A stretch of DNA of 64,000 nucleotides from Gymnopilus junonius. Lineage: Eukaryota > Basidiomycota > Agaricomycetes > Agaricales > Galerinaceae. Within the stretch, counting starts at the first letter, position 1. Each line of letters begins with the position of its first letter. Shown here in pieces: positions 47,351 to 58,115 of the stretch. Made by a program: the position numbers and the translations under genes. The stretch covers positions 57,981 to 121,980 of the forward strand of contig JADNYJ010000126.1 of assembly GCA_015501075.1 (NCBI GenBank), in the 5' to 3' direction. Under the pieces are notes generated by a model. It was not told where the DNA came from. It searched no databases and saw nothing but the letters and a program-made list of their open reading frames with translations.

Positions 47351-47672
47351 TGATGATTAGACTTATAATACAATGCCAATTATAGGCATGCATGCATGGT
47401 GGTAGGAAGGGCAGAAGAGGGATAAAAACCCTCGACTCCCAGTCCCGACCTCCTACGTTGTGCTCTGGGCAGTGTTGTGCTGGTTAAGTAACCAGTCAAT
47501 TAGTTATTAACTAGTTATGTTTGGTTAATGATGGTTAACATTCTGATGGGAACTTTAACCAGAGTTACCAGAGCCTGACGAAAATAGAACTTGCACTGAT
47601 GGACATTGCAATGGTGAAGACAATAACACTTATATTGTTGCTAGAAGATCTAATTGTTCTGTAATAAATGAC

Positions 47673-48122
47673 TTACAGCTAAATCCAAAACCCTATGCAC
47701 CTTCGTAAATTTCAGTTCGTCTGCCTCTGTTTGTATAAACAACCATTTATAGTCAGCAGATCGATGATGCAATCTCTGCAGTCCACTTATTCTTTCCCAT
47801 CACAACCACCCCCCACCCTTAGCCTCTCTGTCGTGCTGTCAACACAATATCTTCATGGGCTTCGCAATATATTGACCCTCCTCTCAGCAATGACAATGTT
47901 ATTATGCTGTATATTCAAGGCTGTAAGTAGTAGTACACGAATACAATGAACCACGGTGGGGTAGTGTGGTGTAGAAACCCCACAGGACTCCAACCGCCTT
48001 GCCAAAGATGGTCATAGCAATGCGCTAATGATGCAAGACCTGCCTAAAACAGTTGTTTATACAAAGCCAGGTGCACAGAAGTGAATTTTGAAAGGTGCAT
48101 AGGGTTTTGGATTTAGCTGTAA
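47673..48122. repeat. 450-bp foldback element
   Basis: The left end TTACAGCTAAATCCAAAACC continues to CTATGCACCTT and is matched by a perfect inverted copy of about 31 bp ending at 48122. Imperfect matching extends to about 80 bp (TTTGTATAAACAAC in both arms). No coding frame lies in the middle. No clean target duplication could be fixed. It lies inside the left half of the hAT-like remnant. Confidence 0.6.
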
Positions 48123-48192
48123 AATGCTAGTCAATATATCTAAGGTAATCAACCAATGAGGACATTTTTAGTTGAAGCATCAAATCTGACAT

Positions 48193-48646
48193 TGTTACGA
48201 TCCCCTGTTTTCCTTATCTTATCGTGTGCCCCTCATTTTCCTTTATCATTTATCGAATGATTCATTATTTATAGTTTCTTTTGATCATCTTTGTGAGCAA
48301 AGATGATCATTTACTTTCTTACATGTATGCGGACAATCTTTCCTTTTGATCATCATCCCCTGCATTGCCCCATGATGATCACTCCTTTCCGATTCCCCTT
48401 GTTTCACTCTCGTTTCATATATATTATTATCACACCCAAATAGTATATAAACCGTAGCTAGTCTACCATGTACTTTAGCTTGTTCTTGAGAATCTAATAT
48501 CTCTTGTAACAACCGAGACGAACTTGAACCACTAAGGCATTCTTCTGTTGAAGACAATACCTAAGTGGACTTCATCGAACGACCTCTATGACTACTACGC
48601 CAGACCTTATCTTATCAGATCAGGTTCTGTCATCAACGTCATAACA
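48193..48646 (+). repeat. left LTR
   Basis: The 454-bp LTR runs from TGTTACGATCCCC to CGTCATAACA. It differs from the right LTR by about a dozen point and single-base changes. Several substitutions are C/T or G/A at CpG positions. Confidence 0.93.
48444..48487 (+). promoter_or_regulatory. LTR promoter: TATA box and predicted transcript start
   Basis: TATATAA (48444-48450) is followed 33 nt on by AGCTTGTTCTT (48477-48487). The latter is exactly complementary to the sequence just after the LTR. This position is where a transcript would start, so the 5' end of the RNA could pair with the primer-binding site. Confidence 0.65.
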
Positions 48647-48647
48647 A

Positions 48648-48658
48648 AAGAACAAGCT
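48648..48658 (+). other. primer-binding site, self-priming type
   Basis: AAGAACAAGCT lies one base past the LTR. It is complementary over 11 nt to the predicted 5' end of the element's own RNA (48477-48487), as in Tf1 and sushi-type elements. It does not resemble the 3' end of the usual initiator tRNA as far as I can tell. Confidence 0.65.
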
Positions 48659-48947
48659 TCTACCTCATTCAACGCTTCTGCCTAGCAAGCGTTATCCGCC
48701 GACATTACGGCTCGAAGAAGAGGACGATTCGCCGCTAGCTTTAGTGACGAAGAATTCTCTGACCCGAACACTGACCGAACCTCTGATGCAGGCATGTCTG
48801 ACAACTTTGAAACACCACCTGAAGGAGACGAACCTCCTCTAACCAGATCACTTTCCTTGGATCTACCGTCCAAGAACCCGGAATACTAAGACCTGACTTT
48901 GAATCTTTGTTAGATACCTTACTCAGATCTCAACCGTCTTTTACCCA

Positions 48948-49985
48948 ATGAACGAACCCGAAATGCCAGAAGGAACCTCTGACACTGCCCCTCCCGCCCC
49001 ACCCCTCCAACGGAAAAGGAATAGGAATCATTCCTACACCTTTCTCCGGAGACCGCTCCAAGGTCAAAACCTTCGTCCAAGACTTGGGCGACTACTTCGA
49101 ATTAAACGGCGATCTTTACAACACCGACGCCAAGAAAATCGTATTTACCCTTGGACTTCTCAAAGGAGGAGAAGCAGAAGCCTGGAAGAAGGCTTGGAGA
49201 GATGAACACACCACTGAAGTCACAAACGCCGCAGGCGTACCAACCGGAGCTATCACCAAAAACTACGGTTCGACCTTAGATTTCAAAAGGGCTTTTAACG
49301 AAGCCTTCAAACCGACCGAGACAAAGGACCAAGCATTCTTTGAACTCCGAAACCTGAAGCAGGGAAAAGCTTCAGCTGCCGAATTGAACACCAAGTTCAA
49401 TGAACTGGTGAAGACCGCCAAGATTCCCACTACTGGGAATGAGAGCATCTTGATCGACTACTATATGAACGCCTTGAACAATTGGCTTCAAGAGAAGATT
49501 ATGGGACTCGACATACTTCCTACCACACTCGCCGCCTGGCAGAGGAAGGCAGTCGAGTACGACACCCATCGAATGAATCTAGCGTGCCTTTTGGGCAAGA
49601 CCACCACCCAGGCGCCGAATGAATGAAAGACTTGGTGGGCTAATATAGCCAGAGGAAACCCCGCCCTGCACTACCATGCCCTGGCGCCCCAACGAACCAC
49701 TGAGACCCGAACGCCATGGACGTTGACAAGATTGATGTCAATGCCATGACCCAGGAAGAATGAAGCGAGCTCATGAGAAAGGGGCTCTGCTTCCAATGCA
49801 AGAAGCCCGGGCATGTCTCCAGAGACTGCCCCGAGAAGGGCAAGAATAGGAGGAACCCTCCACCGAAGAAGAACCCCCTCAAGGGAAGAGCACTCCATGT
49901 GCACATCAGGTCCCTCATGCAGGACCTCACCAAAGAAGAATGTGAAGAAGTGTACGAAATGGGAGACCAAGAGGGTTTTCAATAA
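48948..49985 (+). pseudogene. gag of the LTR element
   Basis: The start MNEPEMPEGTSDTAPPAPP is followed, one base out of frame after a C run near 49007, by the capsid-like part FSGDRSKVKTFVQDLGDYFE. Then come GLLKGGEAEAWKKAW and KDQAFFELRNLKQGKASAAE. The zinc knuckle CFQCKKPGHVSRDC (about 49788-49830) is intact. A TGA at 49761-49763 interrupts the linker before it (VNAMTQEE then SELMRKG) and the frame also breaks near 49626. Gag would package the element's RNA. Confidence 0.8.
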
Positions 49986-50071
49986 GGAGATGCATGAGAC
50001 CAACGTATGCAACTCCTTCTCTAGATATTTATTCTGTAGTCTCGGCTTGAATTGAAAATAAATCGCTTCAA

Positions 50072-53000
50072 TTGCCCTTTTCATTCAAGACCGAGAACAG
50101 AACGAAAATCGTTGGATCTGCTCTAGGAGACACTGGAGCAAAAGGGAAGTTCATCGACCAGAACTTCACGAAGAAACACAACCTGGTAACAAAGGCATTG
50201 GAAAAGGAAATCCGAGTTTACAATGTAGACGGAACCCTGAACAAAAAGGGAACCATCAAGTGCTATGTTAATCTAAAACTCGACATCGATGGACAACCCC
50301 AAACGGAATGATTACTGGTCACCGGCCTAGGAAAACAAAAGATCATTCTTGGTTTTCCCTGGTTCGAAGAAAACAACCTGGACATTAACTGGAAAAACGG
50401 ACACGTCAAACTCAATAGGGAGATTACTACTACTTCCCAAGTAGAAGAAGTACCCGATGAGGAAATCCAACAGGTCAATCAACTGGACGACTCGTCAGAC
50501 TTAATCATTTCCTTTCTAGGTAATGATCCCCTTCTGGAAATGAAGGAGATCTGGAATATCCCGAGGATGACAATGAAATTTGGATCAATGCAAACTAACC
50601 TCCTCACAAATCTTCGCTCAGAAGCACGATGTGAAGAAGGAAGAAAAGCCACTTAAGGAAATGATCCCACCAGAATACCATGACTACCTGGACATCTTCG
50701 ATAAGGACACCGCCAACCGATTCCCCGAATCTCGATCTTGGGACCATAAGATCGAACTCAAGGAAGGTTTTCAACCTAAAGTCTTCAAGACGTATCCTCT
50801 GACGCCCTCCGAGGATACCGAACTGGACAAATTCCTGGAAGAAAACCTGAAGAAAGGATATATTCGACCGTCTAAATCGCCTATGGCTTCCCCCTTCTTT
50901 TTTGTATCAAAGAAGGATGGAAAACTTCGACCCTGCCAAGACTACCGGTACCTGAATGAATGGACAGTCAAGAATGCCTATCCCCTTCCTCTGATCCCCG
51001 AACTCATGGATAAACTCAAAGGAGCCAAGTATTTCACTAAACTTGACGTCCGATGGGGTTACAACAACATTCGGATCAAGGATGGTGACCAATGGAAAGC
51101 GGCATTCAAAATGAACAAAGGATTATTCGAACCGACCGTCATGTTCTTTGGCATGTGCAATTCCCCGGTGACCTTCCAGTCAATGATGGACTCGATGTTC
51201 AAAGACGTCGTCCATCAAGGTTTCGTCATTATCTACATGGACGATATTCTTATCTTCCACAAAGATAAGAAGAAACTGGAACAGATAACGAAGGAAGTCC
51301 TTCAAATACTCAAGGACAATGACTTGTATTTGAAGCCCGAAAAATGCGCATTTGCCCAGACAAAAATCGATTATCTTGGAATGATTATCCAAGAAGGAAC
51401 GATCTCGATGGACCCTTCGAAACTCAGCGGTATAGCTGACTGGCCGGAACCGAAGAACGTAAAACAGGTCCGATCCTTCTTAGGATTCGGAAACTTTTAC
51501 AGGCGATTTATCAGGAAATATTCGGAAATAGCTCACGCGCTTAACGAGCTATTAAAGAAGGACCATAGCTTCGAATGGAATGAAGACGCCAAGAAATCAT
51601 TCGAACTACTAAAATGAAAATTCACGGAAGAACCCTCTTGACCATGCCGGACACTGCAAAACAATTCCAGATCGAATGCAATGCATCCAAATACGCATCT
51701 GGAGCAGTTTTAACACAGTTGGACAGCAACGGAGACCGACACCCAGTGGCATTTATCTCGAAGACGTTCTCTCCCACTGAGAGAAACTACGAGATTTATG
51801 ACAGAGAACTATTGGCGATGATCCGATCCCTCAAAGAATGGAGACACTACATTCAAGGATCGACATTCACAACGATTATCTATTCCGATCACAAGAATTT
51901 GACATACTTCAGAAGTACTCAAAAATTGAATAGACGCCAAGCAAGATGGTCTCTATTCCTCTCAGAATACGATATACAACTGGTCCACCTCCCCGGAAGC
52001 AAAATGGTTCAATCGGACGCCCTCTCACGAAGACCGGACATGATCCCCGACGAGGATCATGACAATGAAGACAAGATTCTCCTTCCGGAGAGTCTATTTA
52101 TAAATTTGATTGATGCCGATCTCCAAATGGAAATTGCCCAATCTAGGAAACAGGACAAAGACGTAGTGGATGCATTAAAACTTCTCACTCAAGAAGGACC
52201 CCGAAGTCTTGCAAAAGACTTAGATGACTGGGAAACAATGCAGATGGAAGGCATCGGCGAATTGATCTTTTACAAGAAAAAGAACTATATCCCGATGACC
52301 AGAAACTACGCAGGAAAATCGTCGCGATGTACCATGACTCGATCACCACAGGACACCCCAGAGAACTGGAAATGTACAATGCTGTATGACAATACTGAAT
52401 TACGTCAAAGGGTGCAGACAGTGCCAACAATTCAAGATCAACCGAAACCCGGCGAATCCCTCTTTACACCCAATCGAAGGAGCCAAATCCATGAGACCAT
52501 TCGCACAATGCTCCATGGACATGATCACGGACCTCCCAGCATCGATGGATTTGATTCTTTATTGATCGTGGTCGATCACAGACTTACTAAGGGGGTAATT
52601 ATCATGCCTTGCTCGAAAACTCTTTCGCAAGAAGGAGCGGCATTGCTCCTCCAGGACAACCTATTCAAGCGATTTGGCCTACCGGACAGTATCATTTCCA
52701 ATAGAGGACCCCAATTCGCTGCTAGAACATTCCAAGAATTGCTCAAACTTCTTGGAATCAAGTCGAAACTGTCAACGGCGTATCATCCTCAGTCAGATGG
52801 TACCACAGAACGGTTCAATCAGGAAATAGAAGCGTATCTTGCTATCTATTGCTCCTCGAACCCGACCACCTGGAAACAACACGTTGGCACCCTGGAATTC
52901 GTCCATAATGATCGAAGACATGCTGACAGGCAGAGAACCCCATTTGAACTCATGTTTGGTACTAATCCTGTCGTGATTCCCACCACGTTTGAAAACACGA

Positions 53001-53560
53001 AGTTTCCCTCTGTAGAGGAGAAACTAAAGAACCTCATCTCGGACAGGAAAGAAGCCCTTGCCATGCACGAACTGGCTAGAGCAAGAATGGCTGATCGACG
53101 AAAGTCCAACTTTGCACCATTCAAAGAAGGACAAAAGGTATGGCTGGACTCCAGAAACCTGAAGACACGGTACAATAAGAAACTGGCACCGAGAAGAGAA
53201 GGACCATTCAAGATCAAACGTGTCCTAGGACCTCTCACATATCAACTACAGCTGCCAAAGACATGGAGGATTCATGACATCTTCCATGCAACGTTGTTGA
53301 TGCCGTACACGGAAACACAGGTTCACGGCCGGAACTTCACACAACCTCCCCCTGAAACAATCGATGGAGAACCAGAATACGAGGTTGAAACGATTCTAAA
53401 CCACCGAAAGTACCGAAATGGACGCTATCAATACCACGTCAAGTGGCTCGGCTATCCAATTACCGAAGCGTCGTGGGAACCTGGATCAAACCTTGCCAAT
53501 GCATCAGAAAAACTTGAAGTTTACAAACAACTTCATCACCTACCACCATACCAACTATGA
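50072..53560 (+). pseudogene. pol of the LTR element: PR-RT-RNaseH-IN-chromodomain
   Basis: The protease region has the active-site GDTGAKGKFID near 50130. A TGA at 50309-50311 interrupts it before LLVTGLGKQKIILGFPWF. Reverse transcriptase (about 50580-51617) has [32 protein letters not shown] and the catalytic YMDD. Another TGA at 51615-51617 and a lost base near 51635 separate it from RNase H (FISKTFSPTERNYEIYDREL, YSDHKNLTYF). The integrase HHCC part near 52300-52560 is out of frame with its neighbours although the long frame stays open. The catalytic core is in frame (VVDHRLTKGVIIM, STAYHPQSDGTTERFNQEIE). The chromodomain is YEVETILNHRKYRNGRYQYH with VKWLGYPITEASWEP, close to the end at 53560. 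Confidence 0.92.
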
Positions 53561-53940
53561 ACCTGAATACTGCATCCCCCCTCTACCACGACGATACATT
53601 CATGGTAGACCTCTTTACGTTTCCAAAACCGCCACCTACCCCCGAAGAAATGAGGATTACCTACTGGGAATGGAAGTTCGCCTGAGAACCTCCTGCCCCC
53701 TTGTCCAAGAATACGATCTGGGACAGTGAACATGAGAAGAATGCTATTATTACCACGCTGATGATCGACAGAGAAACCTCAAGATGGGAGACTGAAATGA
53801 TCACCCCCATCAAGGAGAAAGCCTCCAGGCATTTGATCAAGAAACTGAAGACGATCTTGGAAGAATACCTGGAACACCTATAAAATAAGCGAACCAGTTC
53901 CCCCTCCTTTTCCTCAGTCCTTCTATCATCGACTACCACA

Positions 53941-55132
53941 ATGCCTCGTCTTTCTTCTCGAACCCGCGCCACTGCCTCTGCTCCCAACTCGTCTCCCTCA
54001 GCAATACGCACTGCCTGGCCCGAGCAAATGCACCCTCGCTCGAACTGACCCCCCCCCTCATCCTCTCGTACTAGAACCGAAGTCCATCTTTCTCAGACAG
54101 ACTCCTCCTCTGACTCGCCCGACCCGAACGACGCTCCCTCTACAAGGTACCCACCTCTGATCCCTACGGTACATGCCCCCCTCCGTTCTGTTGAGGACTT
54201 CCTCAACTTACTCGACTTTGTCGATTTCCAACAGCTGACCCATAAGGAACTTGAACAGTTCCTGAACCACCCCCGCCGCTACTCCACCCCCTCGAGGTCC
54301 TTCAAAACGATCCCTTCCTTAGGGATACCCTCCGCCAATTCAAACACGAAACGGACCACCGCACGCCACCGCGAAGTAATAAAGGTGTCTCGAACAAAAT
54401 CCCTACAACTGTTCGAGACCCTCACGCGCTTCCACTCAAAGAGTCATCAACCCCCTCCTCGTCAGTAGCAGATGACGAGGAGAATGCCCACCTACCGCCA
54501 CGTCTGCTATTAGGTCCGAAGAGGAACCTTTCCTCCCTCCTTCCTTTTATAAGTCACCCCACAGACCCACCGCCCGTTCCTCCTCAGACGAATGATTCCT
54601 CAACACCGTCTCTGTCGATGACGCTCCCCAGGACCCCTTCGGCATGCTCCCATGCACCACCCCCAACCACGCGCCCATCACCACCCCCCGAAGACACCCA
54701 CTCGCTACCATGCAGACGACCTCTGCCCAGAACGCCACCCGAAATGACCCTCCTGCCTACGCCCTACCTTCTCGATACCACCCCGACCCCAGACTCCCTT
54801 CCGACCTGCTCGCACCCCGAGAACCCCCGACCAAGCCCACGACGACGCTGCTTTGTTTGCAGCAGCGCAACCACTGGCAGGCCGACTGCCGCAGCTACCG
54901 CTGCCGCCACTGCCGCCAGTATCGTCCAGGCCACAACTCGATCGATTGTAGTTGACGACCGATCCGACGAAGTGACGGGGAATTCGTAGGCTATGCCTAC
55001 GAATTCACAGAAGAACAGTTGATGAATGTCGATGACATCGACAACTCGCCAAACGACTGGTACGATGAAGCGCACGACTCCTGGCAGGGAAAGGAGGCAG
55101 AAAACAACATGACTGGCGAGCCCCATTATTGA
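53941..55132 (+). pseudogene. extra ORF downstream of pol with zinc-knuckle-like motif
   Basis: This part of the element lies between pol and the right LTR and has its own start, MPRLSSRTRATASAPNSSPS. Middle parts read STRYPPLIPTVHAPLRSVED and FLNLLDFVDFQQLTHKELEQ. The end carries a Cys/His cluster (CFVC, then HWQADCRSYRCRHCRQYRPG, HNSIDC) and an acidic tail (FVGYAYEFTEEQLMNVDDID) ending at TGA 55132. One-base shifts (near 54860 and 54953) and a TGA near 54047 break it. Most chromoviruses end at the integrase, so a third ORF is unusual. I recall similar Cys-rich proteins in mushroom genomes but know no function. Confidence 0.6.
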
Positions 55133-55152
55133 AGCCAGGGGCTTCAATTCTT

Positions 55153-55165
55153 AGTAGGGGGGTAA
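55153..55165 (+). other. polypurine tract
   Basis: AGTAGGGGGGTAA directly precedes the right LTR and serves as the plus-strand priming site in this class of element. Confidence 0.75.
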
Positions 55166-55620
55166 TGTTACGATCCCCTGTTTCTCCTTATCTTATCGTG
55201 TGCCCCTCATTTTCCTTTATCATTTATCGAATGATTCATTATTTATAGTTTTCTTTTGATCATCTTTGTGAGCAAAGATGATCATTTACTTTCTTACACA
55301 TATGCGGACAATCTTTCCCTTTTGATCATCATCCCCTGCATTGCCCCAATGATGATCACTCCTTTCCGATTCCCCTCGTTTCACTCTCGTTTCGTATATA
55401 TTATTATCACACCCAAATAGTATATAAACGTAGCTAGTCTACCATGTACTTTAGCTTGTTCTTGAGAATCTAATATCTCTTGTAACAACCGAGAGAACTT
55501 GAACCACTAAGGCATTCTTCTGTCGAAGACAATACCTAAGTGGACTTCATCGAACGACCTCTATGACTACTATGCCAGACCTTATCTTATCAGATCAGGT
55601 TCTGTCATCAACGTCTAACA
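55166..55620 (+). repeat. right LTR
   Basis: The 455-bp LTR runs from TGTTACGATCCCC to ACGTCTAACA and is followed by the target duplication GACAT. It contains the same TATA box and AGCTTGTTCTT start region as the left LTR. Confidence 0.93.
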
Positions 55621-55630
55621 GACATCTGGG

Positions 55631-55903
55631 TCATCTTCGCCATCGGCAATTTGGCATCAGCTTCCAGGAAGTCATACAGGTCAAGTTTGTCCTCGAAAGA
55701 TAAATTGGAGAATTGGCATATCGTTGGGCCCATGTATCTGACTGGAAGTCAAACAATTCAGCAATTGTGACTGGTACCCAGTCCTCAGAGGCAGAGACAG
55801 GTTCATTATCCTCATTAATATTGTCGATGTCTTCGTCAACGAGCTGTGTATGCTGAGATATAATAGTCGCAAATTCATCTTGTAATTCAGATGAATCAGG
55901 CAC
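55631..55903 (-). pseudogene. transposase-like fragment in the right half of the hAT remnant
   Basis: A 90-codon frame reads MPDSSELQDEFATIISQHTQ, then EDWVPVTIAELFDFQSDTWA and QRYANSPIYL. A neighbouring frame continues FEDKLDLYDFLEADA. The WVPVTI-LFDF and LYDFLEADA blocks resemble, from memory, acidic segments of mushroom hAT transposases. The assignment is tentative. No catalytic residues are present. Confidence 0.3.
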
Positions 55904-56294
55904 TCCAGAAGAGGGTGTAGATGCACAGAGAATATCTGCAGTGAGCTATTAGAAAGTCCTATTATATTAGAAAGATGGACAAAAGACACACCAGTGATGA
56001 TACTTATCTTCAAGGGACCATGTAGTGGTCTCGGCCTGTGAAGATGATAGATCACCCATGTCATGATATTACTCCCAACAATAGAGAAATGAGAACACGA
56101 AACCTGTCTCCATTCACAAGTTACAACAATAGGGTGCTTCTGGTGCTTGATTAGATGCGCTCTTACCGATGGCTGACTTTAACTGATGCAGATGTGGGAA
56201 AGTTATTTGATGGATAACCATCATTAACTAGTTAATGACTTTGACCATACACGTAACCTTATGTAACCTTTTGGTTATTAACCGCACAACACTG

Positions 56295-56616
56295 GTATCG
56301 CCAAAAGGAAAAAGGACCAAATGATTTTTTCATGTCATACCTTTCACATCATCTGCTGACTTCCCTCCTCATCGATAGTCCAATTTTCTATGTAAAGAGC
56401 TTTGCCTTTTTCCGTCGCGCTAAGACCGGGAGATTAACAAAGCTTTCAAAGCCTCCCCTATATTTGCGTAAAATGACTCACGTATGAATACCCCATGGTT
56501 CTAAGCGAGATGTCGATGTCTATAAAAGCCACTGGTATCAAGAACATGCTGGCCAGCAACACGCTCCGTCTTCGAAACCACTGTGACTCGAATCTTCTAG
56601 CTCAAATACTTGAACA
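56295..56616. promoter_or_regulatory. upstream region of OYE copy 4
   Basis: This 322-bp gap between the transposon nest and the OYE start should contain the gene's promoter. A TATAAAA-like element (TCTATAAAAGCC) lies near 56520, about 95 nt before the start, a spacing like that in copy 3. Confidence 0.45.
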
Positions 56617-58115
56617 ATGGCCGTGCCCAAGCAACTCGAACCTCTTTTCACCCCTCTCAAGATTGGTGACACAACCATTAAAAACCGTATCACCATGGCT
56701 GCTTTAACCAGAAACCGCGCTGAGGATACATATCCTGGCGAGCTCATGAAGGAGCACTATGTCCAACGCGCTGACGCCGGTCTAATCGTTACTGACGCTA
56801 TCCTGGTCACCCGTCTGGGGTAAGTTATCGTTCTGTTTGGCACGTCTGATGACCCTCATCCGCGTGTTCCTGCAGAACCGAATGGCCTCATGCCCCGGGT
56901 CTCTGGGATGATAAACATGTTAAGGAATGGAAAAAGGTTGTAGATGGCGTGCACGAGGCTGGAACTAAGATCTACGCTCAGTTGTGGCATGGTATGGCCT
57001 CTCACGGTGTTTTACCACTGATTACTGACCCTGGCCGTTAGTTGGCCGAGCTGCTCACCCAGACATGCCTCAGCAGAAGCTGGCTGGAACTCCTGTCTAC
57101 GCGCCTTCAGCAATTGCAGCGCGAGGTGGTAAATTCCGTATCCTCCCCGGCGCTCCTGGATACGTTACTGTGAGTCGTTCTCGGCAAACTCTTTCCTTAC
57201 CGCCTTAATAAAACCATTGTACAATTAGCCCACTGAGATTGACGACCCGAGGAAGATCATTGCCCAATTTAAGCATGCAGCTATAAATGCTAAGAAAGCC
57301 GGCTTTGACGGTATTGAATGTCAGTACTCTTAACCACATAAAATTTAGAGTGTACATTAATGACGTCTTACTAACTTTATTCTATTCTAGTGCATGGAGC
57401 TAACGGCTACATCATTCACCAATTCCTCGACAGCTCTTCCAACAAGCGCACTGACGAATGGAGCGGCAGCAAAGAGAACCGGGCTCGCTTTGCCTTGGAA
57501 CTTGTCAAGGCTATGATTGAAGTATGGGGAAAGAATGTTGCTGTCAAAGTTAGCCCAGCAGGAGGGTACAATGACATGGGGTATGTCCTTCTAGCTCGAT
57601 CTTTTTTTCTGCATGTTTGCTGACTTGATACTTCAGTATGCCTCTCGAGGAGACCTTGGACACTTACAACTACTACTTCTCCGAACTTGACAAGTTGGAC
57701 TTGGCATATATCGCCCTGGTGCGATACCTCCCCTTCATGGACGCGACATATGACAGTTCGTTCTTTCTTCCTCCCCACCTTTTTATCGGAACGCTAATGC
57801 TTCGCTTTTTTATTCTCAGGTGTTTCGCGTGCAACCCAACATGACATCCTAGCCACCTACCGTCCCATTATCAAAAATACGCCCCTCATCCTCAATGGTG
57901 GTGTCCTTCCGGAGGAAGGCGCACAACTCATCGCTTCTGGAAAGATCGACGCCATCAGCATTGGGATCAACTTCATCACCCATCCAGATTTGGTGAAGAG
58001 GGTGGAATTTGGGAAACCATTCGACAACGTGCTCGATGTACCGCATATGCAAACAAATAAGAACAGCACAGATTGGAGGACTGGGTATAACGATTATCCT
58101 CTCGCTGTTTACTAA
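56617..58115 (+). CDS. Old Yellow Enzyme copy 4, intact
   Basis: This is the only OYE copy in the window without a break. The start at 56617 gives MAVPKQLEPLFTPLKIGDTT. Then follow RADAGLIVTDAILVTRLG, TEWPHAPGLWDDKHVKEWKK, IYAQLWHG, VGRAAHPDMPQQKLAGTPVY, PTEIDDPRKIIAQFKHAA and LHGANGYIIHQFLDSSSNKR. The C-terminal part has KVSPAGGYNDMG, MPLEETLDTYNYYFSELDKL, ILNGGVLPEEGAQLIASGKI, FITHPDLVKRVEFGKPFDN and a C-terminus DYPLAVY ending at 58115. Six introns keep the frame. HGAN with the following Tyr supplies the substrate-binding and proton-donor residues, and the FMN barrel is complete. The product should be a cytosolic NAD(P)H-dependent ene-reductase. It is about 36 kb from copies 1-3 and on the opposite strand. 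Confidence 0.92.

Larger units (their letters stand above)
48193..55620 (+). mobile_element. Ty3/gypsy chromovirus-type LTR retrotransposon
   Basis: This is a complete 7.4-kb element: LTR, gag, protease, reverse transcriptase, RNase H, integrase with C-terminal chromodomain, an extra ORF, polypurine tract, LTR. Target duplications of 5 bp, GACAT, flank it (48188-48192 and 55621-55625). LTRs start TGTTACG and end AACA. The domain order and chromodomain place it among chromoviruses. Internal stops and frameshifts mean it can no longer move by itself. Confidence 0.95.
47470..56294. mobile_element. hAT-like element remnant, split by an LTR retrotransposon
   Basis: The left end CAGTGTTGTGCTGGTTAAG (47470) and the right end, inverted, CAGTGTTGTGCGGTTAATAA (56294) share an 11-bp terminal repeat. 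They also share subterminal TTAACTAGTTA and TTAATGATGGTTA motifs. CAGTG-type ends suit the hAT superfamily. The two halves (47470-48192 and 55621-56294, about 1.4 kb in total) are separated by the LTR element. The 8 bp outside the ends differ (GCTCTGGG against GTATCGCC), so no target duplication is seen. The halves may be an old or rearranged copy. Confidence 0.55.

Noticed and set aside
47462..56302. 8-bp target duplication for the hAT-like remnant
   Set aside because: The flanks read GCTCTGGG and GTATCGCC and do not match, so only the terminal repeats are claimed.
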